Made by a program: the position numbers and the translations under genes
DNA from: Verrucomicrobiia bacterium
GTDB taxonomy: Bacteria; Verrucomicrobiota; Verrucomicrobiia; Verrucomicrobiales; DEV007
Direction of reading: 5' to 3'
DNA: 35,038 nucleotides
NCBI GenBank assembly: GCA_020439925.1
Contig: JAGRPC010000068.1
Coordinates: 1-35,038, forward strand
Shown: positions 1 to 7,929 of the stretch, in pieces
Numbering within the stretch: the stretch's first letter is position 1
Layout of the letters: each line of letters opens with the position of its first letter
Notes under the pieces: model-generated
Database searches by the model: none
Told to the model about the DNA's origin: nothing
The model's input: only the letters and a program-made list of their open reading frames with translations

Positions 1-687
1 GACAGCCTCCTTTACATGATCAGCAGCCTCGGCATCAATCCCCACGAGTGTGAGGCCATGTTCGAGCAGATCCCAACGATCAAGCGCAAGAACGAGTTTG
101 TCACACGCACCTCACAGGAATTGCGTCGCGACGTCGATCTCACCGATCCAGAAAACAAGAAGAAGCTCGCCCGTAATATCTTCGTTTTCGGCCAGTGTAT
201 GGAGGGCACCCAGTTCTACGGGCTCTTCGGCATGATCCTCAGCCTGAAGCGCCAGAACAAGTTCCCTGGAATCGGTCAGATGTTCCAATACACCCTGCGG
301 GATGAGTCCAATCACATCGAATTGTTCCGCAACCTTTTCATGGATCTCGTCAGCGAGAACATGGAGATCTGGACCCCCGAATTCAAAGAGGAGCTCGTCG
401 CGACGATGAAGGAAGCCGTCGCCCTGGAGAAGGAATTCATCACCGATTGCCTCCCTGTCAGTTCCGTTGGTCTCAACGCGGCCGAATTCTGCCAGTACAT
501 CGACTACATCGCCGACCGGCGTCTCGAGGGAATCGGACTGAACCCTCTCAATCCCGGCATTCGCAATCCCTTCCCGTGGCTCGCCGAGACCATGGATATC
601 AAGAAGGAAGCGAATTTCTTCGAGCAAAAGGTCACCGAGTACCAGAAAGCTTCCGCTCTCTCTTCCGTCAACGACGACGATCTTTGA
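1..687 (+). CDS. nrdB: Ribonucleotide reductase small (beta) subunit, 5'-truncated by the window edge
   Basis: C-terminal part (about 228 residues) of the class I ribonucleotide reductase radical-generating subunit, which supplies the radical/metal centre for NDP reduction by NrdA. The frame is open to base 1, so the start lies upstream; the ATG at 16 is internal. Seen: a helix beginning FGQCMEGTQFY that carries one metal-binding Glu, then the second ExxH metal motif in DESNHIELF, then YIADRRLEGIGLNP typical of the family, and an acidic tail (SSVNDDDL) like the one that docks on NrdA. The residue that separates tyrosyl-radical (Ia) from Mn/Fe (Ic) enzymes is upstream and not visible. nrdA follows after 109 bp, so the order is B then A, the reverse of the common nrdAB arrangement. 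Confidence 0.95.
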   Translation, partial: DSLLYMISSLGINPHECEAMFEQIPTIKRKNEFVTRTSQELRRDVDLTDPENKKKLARNIFVFGQCMEGTQFYGLFGMILSLKRQNKFPGIGQMFQYTLRDESNHIELFRNLFMDLVSENMEIWTPEFKEELVATMKEAVALEKEFITDCLPVSSVGLNAAEFCQYIDYIADRRLEGIGLNPLNPGIRNPFPWLAETMDIKKEANFFEQKVTEYQKASALSSVNDDDL

Positions 688-693
688 CCACCG

Positions 694-730
694 CCGGACA
701 GGGTCGAGTCTCGCACCTGACCCTGTCCGG
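694..730 (+). terminator. Perfect 12-bp inverted repeat between nrdB and nrdA
   Basis: CCGGACAGGGTC at 694-705 and its exact reverse complement at 719-730 enclose a 13-nt loop, starting six bases after the nrdB stop codon. The downstream arm is followed by a pyrimidine-rich stretch (tcctccttcttccgc), not a clean T run. It could be a partial terminator or attenuator setting the NrdB:NrdA ratio, or an RNA-stability hairpin. The structure is certain from sequence; the role is inferred. Confidence 0.55.
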
Positions 731-796
731 TCCTCCTTCTTCCGCTTTTCCGTTCACCGTTCCCGTCCCACCCCAATCCGCACCCGTTCCACCCAC

Positions 797-3700
797 ATGA
801 TCACCCGCCATCTGATCGAACAAGACCTCGAACTGCACCGGGCCGCCGCCACGCCCCAGGAGATGAAGCCGCGCTTCAACTGGAGCGACATGGCTGCCAG
901 CCACCCCGCCCCGTCCTCGCGTATTATCGTCCAGGCCGAGGACGAAGAGAGCGAGTTCAGCATCGAAAAAATCGCCGAGACCGTCGGTCGCGCCGTCACC
1001 GACCTCGCCCTCTCGCGCAAGCAGGACGATATCTTCACCGAAAGCAACCGTCAGCTCGTCGCCAATATCGTCCGTATTGTCACCGACATTCTTTCCAACA
1101 AGGCAAGCTCCGAGGAAGCGGATGGCACGGTGGTGCTGAGTGCCTCCGAGCTGACTTCGATCATCGAGATGGCTCTCGTCCGTCAGAACGCCCACGATGT
1201 CGCAAAGAGTCTCCTCATCCGCCGCAAAACCGAGATCGCACGGCTCAATTCACGCGGCAAGAGCATCGAAAAACCCCTTTGCCGAGTCATCCGCCGCAAT
1301 GGCGAGGTCGTCGCCTGGGACTCCAACAAGATCGAGATCGCGGTCCGCAGTTCCTTCCTCTCTCTGGGGATGGATTCGTCCCCGGCCAAGGACATCTCCA
1401 CCGCCCTGACCGACCGCATCGCCCGGAGCGGGCAGGAGTTCATCCGCATCGAAGATCTCCAGGACCGGGTCCAGGAGGAGCTGATGCGCCAGGGGCACTA
1501 CAAAGTGGCCGAGTCCTACATCCTCTACCGCGCCCATCGCGCCCAGTTGCGCCTCCAGGAGGAGGAAGCGCACTCCCGTCACGACGATTCCGCGCAGGAA
1601 TCGATGATCGTGGTGAAGCGCGTCGACGGCAGTAGCGACCTCTGGGACGGAACCGACCTGCGCCGCCGCATCGAGTTCGCCATGCCGGGCCTCGACCTTT
1701 GTCTTTCCCCCGACCAGATCGAACACGAACTGCGCCGCGCCTTCTTCAACGAGATGACCGAGGCGGATCTTCGCAAGACGATCATCCTCAACGCGAAGAC
1801 CCTCATCGAGCGCGACGGCGACTTCGCCCGTTTCGCCGCCCGCATCCTCCTGACCTACGTCTACGAGGAAGTCCTCGACTGGAACATCTCCCGTGACGGA
1901 GTCGGTCGTCTGGCCGAATTCCACCGTCGCGCCTTCAAGGCCAATCTTGTCCGCGGTGTCGAAATCGAGCGCCTCTCGCCCAAACTTCTCGACTACAATC
2001 TCGACCGCCTCGCGGACGCCCTCAATCCGACCTCCGACCTCGACTTCGACTACCTCGGGATCCAGACTCTTTACGATCGGTATCTCATCATCGACAAGAT
2101 GGGCGATTCGCACCGACGCATCGAGACGCCCCAGCTTTTCTGGATGCGCGTGTCCATGGGGCTCATGATCGGAGAGACGGAAGACCGCGAAGCCAAGGTG
2201 ATCGATCTTTACCGCCTCTACTCGAGCCGTCGTTTCTGTTCTTCGACCCCGACACTCTTCAACTCGGGAACTCTCCACAGCCAGCTCTCCTCCTGCTATC
2301 TCTACAAGGTAGATGACAGCATCGAGTCCATCATGCAGCGCGGCATCGCCGAGAATGCCTATCTCTCGAAGTGGGCTGGCGGACTGGGCGGATCCTGGAC
2401 GGCCGTGCGCGGGACGGGCAGCTACATCAAGGGAACGAACGGCGAGAGCCAGGGTGTTATCCCCTTCCTCAAGCTGCACAACGATCAGCTTGTCGCGGTA
2501 AACCAGGGCGGCAAGCGCCGCGGATCCGGTTGCGCCTATCTCGAAACCTGGCACAACGACATCACCGACTTCCTCGAGTTGCGCCGAAACACGGGAGACG
2601 AGCGCCGTCGTGCCCACGACATGAACACGGCGAACTGGATTCCCGACCTCTTCATGCAACGCATGGAGGCCCGTCAGAACTGGACCCTCTTCCGCTCGAA
2701 CGAAGTTCCCGACCTTCATGAACTCTATGGTCGCGCCTTCACCGAACGTTACCTCGCCTACGAGGCCGACGCCAAGGCCGGAAAGATTTCCGGACGCGAG
2801 ATCCCCGCGATCGAGTTGTGGAAACAGATGCTGAAGATGATCTTCGAAACGGGACACCCGTGGATCACCTTCAAGGATCCCTGCAACGTTCGCAGCCCCC
2901 AGGACCACGTTGGCGTGATCCACAGTTCGAATCTCTGCACCGAGATCACGCTCAACACCTCGGCTGACGAGACCGCGGTCTGCAACCTCGGGTCCGTCGT
3001 GTTGGACACCCACCTGCGTGACGACGGCTCCCTCGATCTCGAAAAGCTCCGCGAAACCGTGCGCACTGCGGTGCGCGCCCTCGACAACGTCATCGATATC
3101 AATTACTACCCGACCGATCCCGCACGGAATGCGAACATGCGCCACCGCCCAGTGGGCCTCGGTGTGATGGGACTTCAGAATGCCCTCTTCATTCGCAACA
3201 CCCCCTTCGCGAGCCAGGCGGCCGTGGAGTTCAACGACGAATTCATGGAGGCGATCGCCTACTTCGCGTTCGAGGCTTCCAGCGATCTTGCCGCCGAACG
3301 TGGCAGCTATTCGACCTACGAGGGTTCGAAGTGGAGCCGGGGCCTTCTACCGCCCGACACCGTCGACCTCCTCGAGGAAGAGCGAGGCGAGTCCGTCGAC
3401 GTTCCCCGTGGTGGCCGGCTCGACTGGGATTCCCTCCGTGAAAAGATCAAGCGTCAGGGCATGCGCAACAGCAATGTTCTCGCCATCGCCCCGACTGCCA
3501 CGATTTCGAACATCATGGGAAGTTCTCCCTGTATCGAACCCACCTTCAAGAATCTCTTCGTGAAGGGCAATCTCTCCGGCGATTTCATCGTGCTCAACAC
3601 TTACCTCGTCCGCGACCTGAAGGAACTCGGCCTCTGGGGCGAGGAGATGGTGGAGAGGCTCAAGTATTACGACGGCGAACTCGCGGACATCGAAGAGATT

Positions 3701-4066
3701 CCCGCCCACCTCAAGGAGAAATACGCGACTGCCTTCTCCATCCATCACGAGTGGTTCATCGAGGCCGCGGCACGGCGTCAGAAGTGGATCGACCAGTCAC
3801 AGTCGGTGAATCTCTTCCTCGCCACCCCCGACCTGAAAACCCTCTCGCACATGTATCGGGCTGCCTGGCACAAGGGCCTCAAGACGACCTACTACCTCCG
3901 CACCCAACAGGCCTCTAACATCGAGAAGGCATCGATCAAGGTGAACAAGGAAGTGCGTATCTATCAGGCCCATTCCGACCAGACCCGCCAGTATACCGAA
4001 GAGGAAAAACAGGCCTGTTCCCTCGAGGCGCTCCTCAACGGAGGCGAATGCGAAGCGTGCCAGTGA
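797..4066 (+). CDS. nrdA: Ribonucleoside-diphosphate reductase large (alpha) subunit with N-terminal ATP-cones
   Basis: Catalytic subunit of class I ribonucleotide reductase (NDP to dNDP), 1089 residues, long for the family (E. coli about 760). Catalytic residues are all present: Cys500 (in QLSSCYL) and Cys729 (in AVCNLGS) form the active-site redox pair, NLCTE gives Asn712/Cys714/Glu716, Tyr1032-Tyr1033 carry the radical, and the C-terminal CEAC (Cys1085, Cys1088) shuttles electrons from thioredoxin or glutaredoxin. The extra length is N-terminal: a clear ATP-cone at about 151-240 (CRVIRRNGEVVAW to ESYILYRAHR) is flanked by a degenerate cone-like region at about 35-135 and another at about 270-355. 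Such multi-cone NrdA is known from Chlamydia. Followed by a strong terminator. Confidence 0.97.
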   Translation: MITRHLIEQDLELHRAAATPQEMKPRFNWSDMAASHPAPSSRIIVQAEDEESEFSIEKIAETVGRAVTDLALSRKQDDIFTESNRQLVANIVRIVTDILSNKASSEEADGTVVLSASELTSIIEMALVRQNAHDVAKSLLIRRKTEIARLNSRGKSIEKPLCRVIRRNGEVVAWDSNKIEIAVRSSFLSLGMDSSPAKDISTALTDRIARSGQEFIRIEDLQDRVQEELMRQGHYKVAESYILYRAHRAQLRLQEEEAHSRHDDSAQESMIVVKRVDGSSDLWDGTDLRRRIEFAMPGLDLCLSPDQIEHELRRAFFNEMTEADLRKTIILNAKTLIERDGDFARFAARILLTYVYEEVLDWNISRDGVGRLAEFHRRAFKANLVRGVEIERLSPKLLDYNLDRLADALNPTSDLDFDYLGIQTLYDRYLIIDKMGDSHRRIETPQLFWMRVSMGLMIGETEDREAKVIDLYRLYSSRRFCSSTPTLFNSGTLHSQLSSCYLYKVDDSIESIMQRGIAENAYLSKWAGGLGGSWTAVRGTGSYIKGTNGESQGVIPFLKLHNDQLVAVNQGGKRRGSGCAYLETWHNDITDFLELRRNTGDERRRAHDMNTANWIPDLFMQRMEARQNWTLFRSNEVPDLHELYGRAFTERYLAYEADAKAGKISGREIPAIELWKQMLKMIFETGHPWITFKDPCNVRSPQDHVGVIHSSNLCTEITLNTSADETAVCNLGSVVLDTHLRDDGSLDLEKLRETVRTAVRALDNVIDINYYPTDPARNANMRHRPVGLGVMGLQNALFIRNTPFASQAAVEFNDEFMEAIAYFAFEASSDLAAERGSYSTYEGSKWSRGLLPPDTVDLLEEERGESVDVPRGGRLDWDSLREKIKRQGMRNSNVLAIAPTATISNIMGSSPCIEPTFKNLFVKGNLSGDFIVLNTYLVRDLKELGLWGEEMVERLKYYDGELADIEEIPAHLKEKYATAFSIHHEWFIEAAARRQKWIDQSQSVNLFLATPDLKTLSHMYRAAWHKGLKTTYYLRTQQASNIEKASIKVNKEVRIYQAHSDQTRQYTEEEKQACSLEALLNGGECEACQ

Positions 4067-4101
4067 CCCGGATACCATCCGACCGGCAAATCACTGAAAT
4101 G

Positions 4102-4133
4102 AAAAGGGGCGGTCCCCACGGACCGCCCCTTTT
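4102..4133. terminator. Bidirectional Rho-independent terminator
   Basis: A perfect 14-bp stem (aaaaggggcggtcc at 4102-4115 with ggaccgcccctttt at 4120-4133) closes a 4-nt loop. It has a T run on the plus strand and, by symmetry, on the minus strand. It sits between the convergent nrdA stop (4066) and the stop of the minus-strand gene at 4148, so it can end transcription from both sides. Confidence 0.92.
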
Positions 4134-4147
4134 TCGATTACCCGACT

Positions 4148-4657
4148 TCAGAGCGCCACATCCACCTGGAGTCGGAGAAGATAGGCGCCCTGAGCGCGCG
4201 GTTTGCCTTGTTTCGAGGCCGAGGGGAGTAGTTTCCGGATGGTGATGATATAGGATTTCGGTATACCCGAGACCCCTGGAGGATATTGATTGGCCGCGAT
4301 CACCTCGTGTGAAGGTTCGCGCCGGGTGTTGAGAAAGACAGCCTTCGGGGCCTGATTGCCGGCCTCAAGCACGAGCGAAACCTCGGCGTTTCCACGATTT
4401 CGTCGCACTTTCCTATCGGATCTGCGCCGCACAGGGCGAGGCTTTGAGGTCAGCCGGTTGTCCTGCGTTACCCCGGCAAAGGTGACCGTCAATCCGCCAT
4501 CGGGATGGGACCAGACCGCGCCGACACGCAGAAGTTTTGAGAGTTCGCCCGAGTCATCCGGTAAGGAATCCGCCCACAAGGGCCGGATCCCGACGAACCC
4601 GCAGGAAAGGAAACCCAAAACAAGGAAGAGTGCCTTGGAACCGGTGGTTCTCATCAT
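4148..4657 (-). CDS. Small exported protein of unknown function
   Basis: A 169-residue protein that I do not recognise. It begins MMRTTGSKALFLVLGF, a typical signal peptide (two positive charges, hydrophobic core, probable cleavage after PLWA, before DSLP), so it is probably exported. The mature part has a region with many Arg/Lys (KPRPVRRRSDRKVRRNRG), then beta-rich segments. The start at 4657 was chosen over an upstream ATG because the longer version would overlap the preceding HAD gene and place charged residues before the signal peptide. There is no strong Shine-Dalgarno. It lies 34 bp downstream of the HAD phosphatase on the same strand, so the two are probably co-transcribed and end at the terminator 4102-4133. 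Confidence 0.6.
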   Translation of the reverse strand: MMRTTGSKALFLVLGFLSCGFVGIRPLWADSLPDDSGELSKLLRVGAVWSHPDGGLTVTFAGVTQDNRLTSKPRPVRRRSDRKVRRNRGNAEVSLVLEAGNQAPKAVFLNTRREPSHEVIAANQYPPGVSGIPKSYIITIRKLLPSASKQGKPRAQGAYLLRLQVDVAL

Positions 4658-4691
4658 CGAGGTTGTTGCCAACAAGGCTCCTGTGACCTTC

Positions 4692-5351
4692 TCAGGACGT
4701 GAGTTTCTCGAAGTCTTCCACGCAGGCAATCAGTTCGGACGGATCGTCGATACAATAATCCGGACCTTCCGTCTCCATGGCTTCGCGTTCGTTGGTTCCC
4801 CAGCAGACAGCAATCCCCTTGACCCCGGCCTTGCGCGCAGCCTCCATGTCCCGAGTCTCGTCGCCGACATAGATCGCCTGTCCCGTGGGAACTCCGTTGC
4901 GCCGCAACGCGTTCGCGATGCGCTGCGCCTTGCCGAACAGGCTCACCCCGGCCTCGATGAAGAGAAAGGCATCAAGGAGGCCAAAGCGCCGGAGGACGGC
5001 CCTGACATTGTCTGCCGAATTCGAGGTGAGAATGCCGAGGCGATAGCCGGAAGCACTGAGCCCACCGATCATTTCTCTCGTTCCGGGAATCATTTCGACG
5101 CTGCCCATCCGGTCGTGGAGGATGCGCCGAATATGAGCCGCCAGTTTGACCGCCATCAACCGGGAGATGCCGAGGTGGTCCAGGAGAGCCCTCGTGTTCA
5201 GCTTGCGCAACTCTTTCACCTCATCACTGGTCACCGTTCGCAAACCGTATCCGGGGGCTATCTCATTGTAGATCCCGATACCGGTCTCGATGGTGTTCGC
5301 AAGCGTTCCGTCGAAATCGAAGATAAGGAGTGTTCTGGAGGCACCGGACAT
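4692..5351 (-). CDS. HAD-superfamily phosphatase (phosphoglycolate phosphatase-like)
   Basis: A 219-residue cytosolic phosphatase. HAD motif I is FDFDGT (nucleophile Asp12, acid/base Asp14), motif II is LTSN, motif III is the Lys in LFGKAQ, and motif IV is VGDETRD, which binds Mg. An alpha-helical C1 cap lies between motifs I and II, as in Gph/PpaX/beta-phosphoglucomutase-type enzymes. Substrate cannot be read from sequence; small phosphorylated metabolites such as 2-phosphoglycolate or pyrophosphate are typical. The frame extends upstream to an ATG at 5402, but the start at 5351 puts motif I about 10 residues from the N terminus, as is usual. It probably forms a two-gene unit with the exported protein downstream. 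Confidence 0.85.
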   Translation of the reverse strand: MSGASRTLLIFDFDGTLANTIETGIGIYNEIAPGYGLRTVTSDEVKELRKLNTRALLDHLGISRLMAVKLAAHIRRILHDRMGSVEMIPGTREMIGGLSASGYRLGILTSNSADNVRAVLRRFGLLDAFLFIEAGVSLFGKAQRIANALRRNGVPTGQAIYVGDETRDMEAARKAGVKGIAVCWGTNEREAMETEGPDYCIDDPSELIACVEDFEKLTS

Positions 5352-5508
5352 AAAGAGGACGCGGGACCTTGTCAGGGTCCGACCACCTTGGCAAGCGCGC
5401 ATTGGGATTCTTTGCCCTCCTTCCGCGAGGTTATGCTTTACATCAACGGTCGATTCCGGTTTTCTGTCTCAAAACCCGCAAGAAGTCCTCTGTTTCCCCC
5501 TTTTGTCT

Positions 5509-5856
5509 ATGAAGAACACCATTATCGCCCTCCTCGTTGCCATTTTCCTCATTTCCCTCGCGAACCTCCTTGCCGGTCTGGGAATCATCGGAGGTGGGGG
5601 CGCCGCGACGGGAGCTCACGAATACAAGGTGCTCAATGCCACCCAGATGGACGACATCGGGTTTCGTGCCGTCGCGAAGGAAGAAGGCCTCGAGGTTGCC
5701 GAAAACGGTGAAATCAAGTTTCCCAAGGAGATCGTCGACAAGATTGCCAAGGTGAACCTCCTCCCGCGTACCATTCTCGAAGTCGAAAAGGACGGCGGAT
5801 GGGAGTTTCTTTCCGTGACCAGCGACGATCACTACGTGTTCCGCCGCGCCAAGTGA
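5509..5856 (+). CDS. Small membrane-anchored protein, unknown function
   Basis: A 115-residue protein starting MKNTIIALLVAIFLISLAN: one N-terminal transmembrane segment or uncleaved signal (about residues 4-28) ending in a Gly-rich stretch (GIIGGGGAATG), then a compact 85-residue soluble domain of alternating charged and hydrophobic residues. The domain presumably sits outside the cytoplasm. The frame is open further upstream, but the ATG at 5509 directly precedes the hydrophobic segment and the upstream extension is Arg/Pro-rich with no family-like content. I do not recognise the family. The next gene starts 44 bp downstream on the same strand. Confidence 0.6.
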   Translation: MKNTIIALLVAIFLISLANLLAGLGIIGGGGAATGAHEYKVLNATQMDDIGFRAVAKEEGLEVAENGEIKFPKEIVDKIAKVNLLPRTILEVEKDGGWEFLSVTSDDHYVFRRAK

Positions 5857-5900
5857 CGTCCTGTCGCGCTCTGCTCCTGTTGCGCTCTGCAGTTGCAAAG

Positions 5901-6323
5901 ATGACTCCCGCTTCGATCGCTCCCCCTGTGCGATGGATCATCTGGGCAGCAATGCTTTCTTCCATCGGGATTTACGCCGGAATCCTCCTATCAGGAGTCA
6001 TGGGAGTCCCCGAGGATAATTCCGGTGTCTCACTATACCTGCCTCTCTCCATTCTCGGGTTCGTTCTGGCCGTCGCAAGCGTCGGAATCCGCATGGCGGT
6101 CCGCAACGCACGAGACTCATCGGGCAGGCGTTCACTCCCCTCGTGGGCAGATCCTGCCTATTTTGCCGCCCTTGCCCTTTCCGAGAGTTCAGCTGTCTTC
6201 GGCCTGGTTCTCGGGTTGATGGGATCGGGATGGAAGGGGACCCTGCCCCTTCTGGCAGTCGGTGCGCTCGCCATGCTCTCCAATCACCCTGCCGCCTTTT
6301 TTCCCCGCCGTGAAGAGGACTGA
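5901..6323 (+). CDS. Small polytopic membrane protein, unknown function
   Basis: A 140-residue hydrophobic protein with about four predicted transmembrane helices: WIIWAAMLSSIGIYAGILL, LPLSILGFVLAVASVGI, a segment around ALALSESSAVFGLVLGLM, and LPLLAVGALAML. Helix 3 has a conserved-looking polar pair (Glu-Ser) within the membrane, vaguely reminiscent of ion-carrying helices, but no family can be named. The start at 5901 was chosen because the upstream in-frame extension overlaps the preceding gene and is Arg-rich. It is in tandem with the 115-residue membrane protein and convergent with crcB. Confidence 0.6.
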   Translation: MTPASIAPPVRWIIWAAMLSSIGIYAGILLSGVMGVPEDNSGVSLYLPLSILGFVLAVASVGIRMAVRNARDSSGRRSLPSWADPAYFAALALSESSAVFGLVLGLMGSGWKGTLPLLAVGALAMLSNHPAAFFPRREED

Positions 6324-6364
6324 ACAGCACGCAAGCTCCACCAGCCTCTGAGAGACATTCCTTT

Positions 6365-6751
6365 TCACCGTCCCAGCGAGAAACCGGCCCACACTGCCGC
6401 GAGGCCGAGAAAGACACTCGCGGCGACGTTGCCGAGGGCCAGTCCCGTTTGACCCGAGCGAAGCAATTCGAGGGTATTCCACCCGAAGGTGGAAAAGGTC
6501 GTGAAACTGCCCAGAAAGCCGGTGAAGACAGCCAGTCGCAGAGACTCGTTGCCCCACGACCGGGCATCAAAAAGGGAAAACAGCCAGCCGAATAGAAAGC
6601 AGCCGGCGACGTTTACCGCGAGAATTCCCCAGGGAAATCCCGTATCGCCTTCCGCCGGAGCAAAACGTCCGTCGACCCAACGGTGAACGCCCCACCTCGC
6701 CATCGCGCCGAAAGAGCCTCCAAGTGCGAGGAAAAGGATCGACTTCAACAT
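6365..6751 (-). CDS. crcB: Fluoride ion channel Fluc/CrcB
   Basis: A 128-residue inner-membrane fluoride exporter that works as an antiparallel homodimer. Hallmarks: GGSFGAMARW near the N terminus, the pore Asn in NVAGCFLFGW, and GFLGSFTTFSTF (the TTFSTF box with the pore-lining Phe residues and central Na+ site). There are four transmembrane helices and the length is typical. It is encoded 19 bp downstream of the M29 aminopeptidase and presumably shares its transcript. That gap is too short to hold a fluoride riboswitch, so direct riboswitch control at this site is unlikely. Confidence 0.95.
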   Translation of the reverse strand: MLKSILFLALGGSFGAMARWGVHRWVDGRFAPAEGDTGFPWGILAVNVAGCFLFGWLFSLFDARSWGNESLRLAVFTGFLGSFTTFSTFGWNTLELLRSGQTGLALGNVAASVFLGLAAVWAGFSLGR

Positions 6752-6770
6752 CGGATTCCGAAAAGGACGC

Positions 6771-7868
6771 TCAGTAGTTCAGCGGATGGAGGGACTTCGG
6801 CACGAACTGGCCGTTTCTCCGGATGAGCTGACCGTCGAAACGGATCTCGCCACCTCCATAATCGGGACGCTGAATGTTGACGAGATCCCAGTGCACCGAA
6901 CTGCGGTTGCCGTTGTCCGCCACCTCGTAGGCCTGTCCGGGAGTGAAATGGAAGCTGCCGGCAATCTTCTCGTCGAAAAGGATGTCGCGCATCGGTTCCT
7001 TGATGTGCCGGTTGAAACCGATCGCGAACTCTCCGATGTAGCGGGCTCCCTCGTCGGTATCGAGAATCTTGTTGATCGCCTTGGTGTTGTTCGAGGTTGC
7101 CTTGACAATCTTTCCCTGGCGGAATTCGAAGGTCACATTGTCAAAGGCGATCCCCTGGTAAATGGAGGGGGCATTGTAGGTGATGATCCCCTCGACTGAG
7201 TGTTTGACCGGCGCGGTGAAACACTCTCCGTCAGGTATGTTGTGGGCTCCTCCGCAGGGAATTCCTGGAATCCCCGCGATGCTGAAGCGCAGGTCGGTGC
7301 CGGGCCCCATGATGTGGACATCCTTGGTTTTGGTCATGAGCCGGGCGAGGGCGTTCATGGCAGGCTTCAACTTCGCGTAGTCGAGCAGGCATACCTGGAA
7401 GTAGAAGTCCTCGAAAGCCTCGGTCGACATCCCCGCACTCTGCGCCATCGATGGATGGGGCCACCGCAGAACACACCAGCGGGTCTTGTTGACTCGCTGG
7501 TTCAGAACCGGCCGCATTTTCGTGGAGAGCATCTGCATGTGTTTCGCCGGCACATCGGAGAGCTCGTTGACATTGTGACTGCCGCGAATGGCGATGTAGC
7601 AGTCCATCGACTTCATCTGGTGCATCGCGGTCGATGCGATCATTTCGTATTGGGTCTCGGTCGCCCCCCTCGCCAGTTCACGGGAAATTCTGGCGTTGTG
7701 CAGGTTGATGAAAGGGGTCGCCTTCACCGCCCGGACTTCGCGGACGAGGGCAATACCCATTTCCTCGGGAACATCAAAAAGCTCGATGAGGACGTTTTCG
7801 CCTTTCTTCGTGGCCGTGGAATAACGCACCAACTGCCTGGCCAATTCGTCGATTCGGGGATCATGCAT
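6771..7868 (-). CDS. M29-family (thermophilic-type) metallo-aminopeptidase
   Basis: A 365-residue cytosolic aminopeptidase of the AmpS/AmpT (M29) family, which removes N-terminal residues from peptides with two divalent metals. Visible family motifs: [10 protein letters not shown], the metal-site Glu in [11 protein letters not shown], a second Glu in [10 protein letters not shown], His in [11 protein letters not shown], and His/Asp in SSVHWDLVN. The ORF could extend upstream to 8045, but that overlaps the divergent gene starting at 7930 and adds low-complexity sequence; [14 protein letters not shown] at 7868 is the expected beginning. The residue after the metal-site Glu is Cys, where Val or Tyr is more usual. 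Confidence 0.88.
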   Translation of the reverse strand: MHDPRIDELARQLVRYSTATKKGENVLIELFDVPEEMGIALVREVRAVKATPFINLHNARISRELARGATETQYEMIASTAMHQMKSMDCYIAIRGSHNVNELSDVPAKHMQMLSTKMRPVLNQRVNKTRWCVLRWPHPSMAQSAGMSTEAFEDFYFQVCLLDYAKLKPAMNALARLMTKTKDVHIMGPGTDLRFSIAGIPGIPCGGAHNIPDGECFTAPVKHSVEGIITYNAPSIYQGIAFDNVTFEFRQGKIVKATSNNTKAINKILDTDEGARYIGEFAIGFNRHIKEPMRDILFDEKIAGSFHFTPGQAYEVADNGNRSSVHWDLVNIQRPDYGGGEIRFDGQLIRRNGQFVPKSLHPLNY

Positions 7869-7929
7869 GGACTGACAGTCACTGGAAAAGCGGATTGTGA
7901 AAAGCGGAAAATGCCGTCTCGTTCTCCGT

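Noticed and set aside
1250..3145. Long minus-strand open frame inside nrdA
   Set aside because: It lies antisense to a well-supported gene with all catalytic residues; high GC makes long antisense frames common, and the product has no family-like motifs.
4356..5711. Plus-strand open frame of 451 codons over the HAD gene
   Set aside because: Antisense to the HAD phosphatase, which has all four motifs; the frame then runs into a different frame of the small membrane gene.
6752..6770. Fluoride riboswitch upstream of crcB
   Set aside because: The gap to the upstream gene is only 19 bp, too short for the aptamer.
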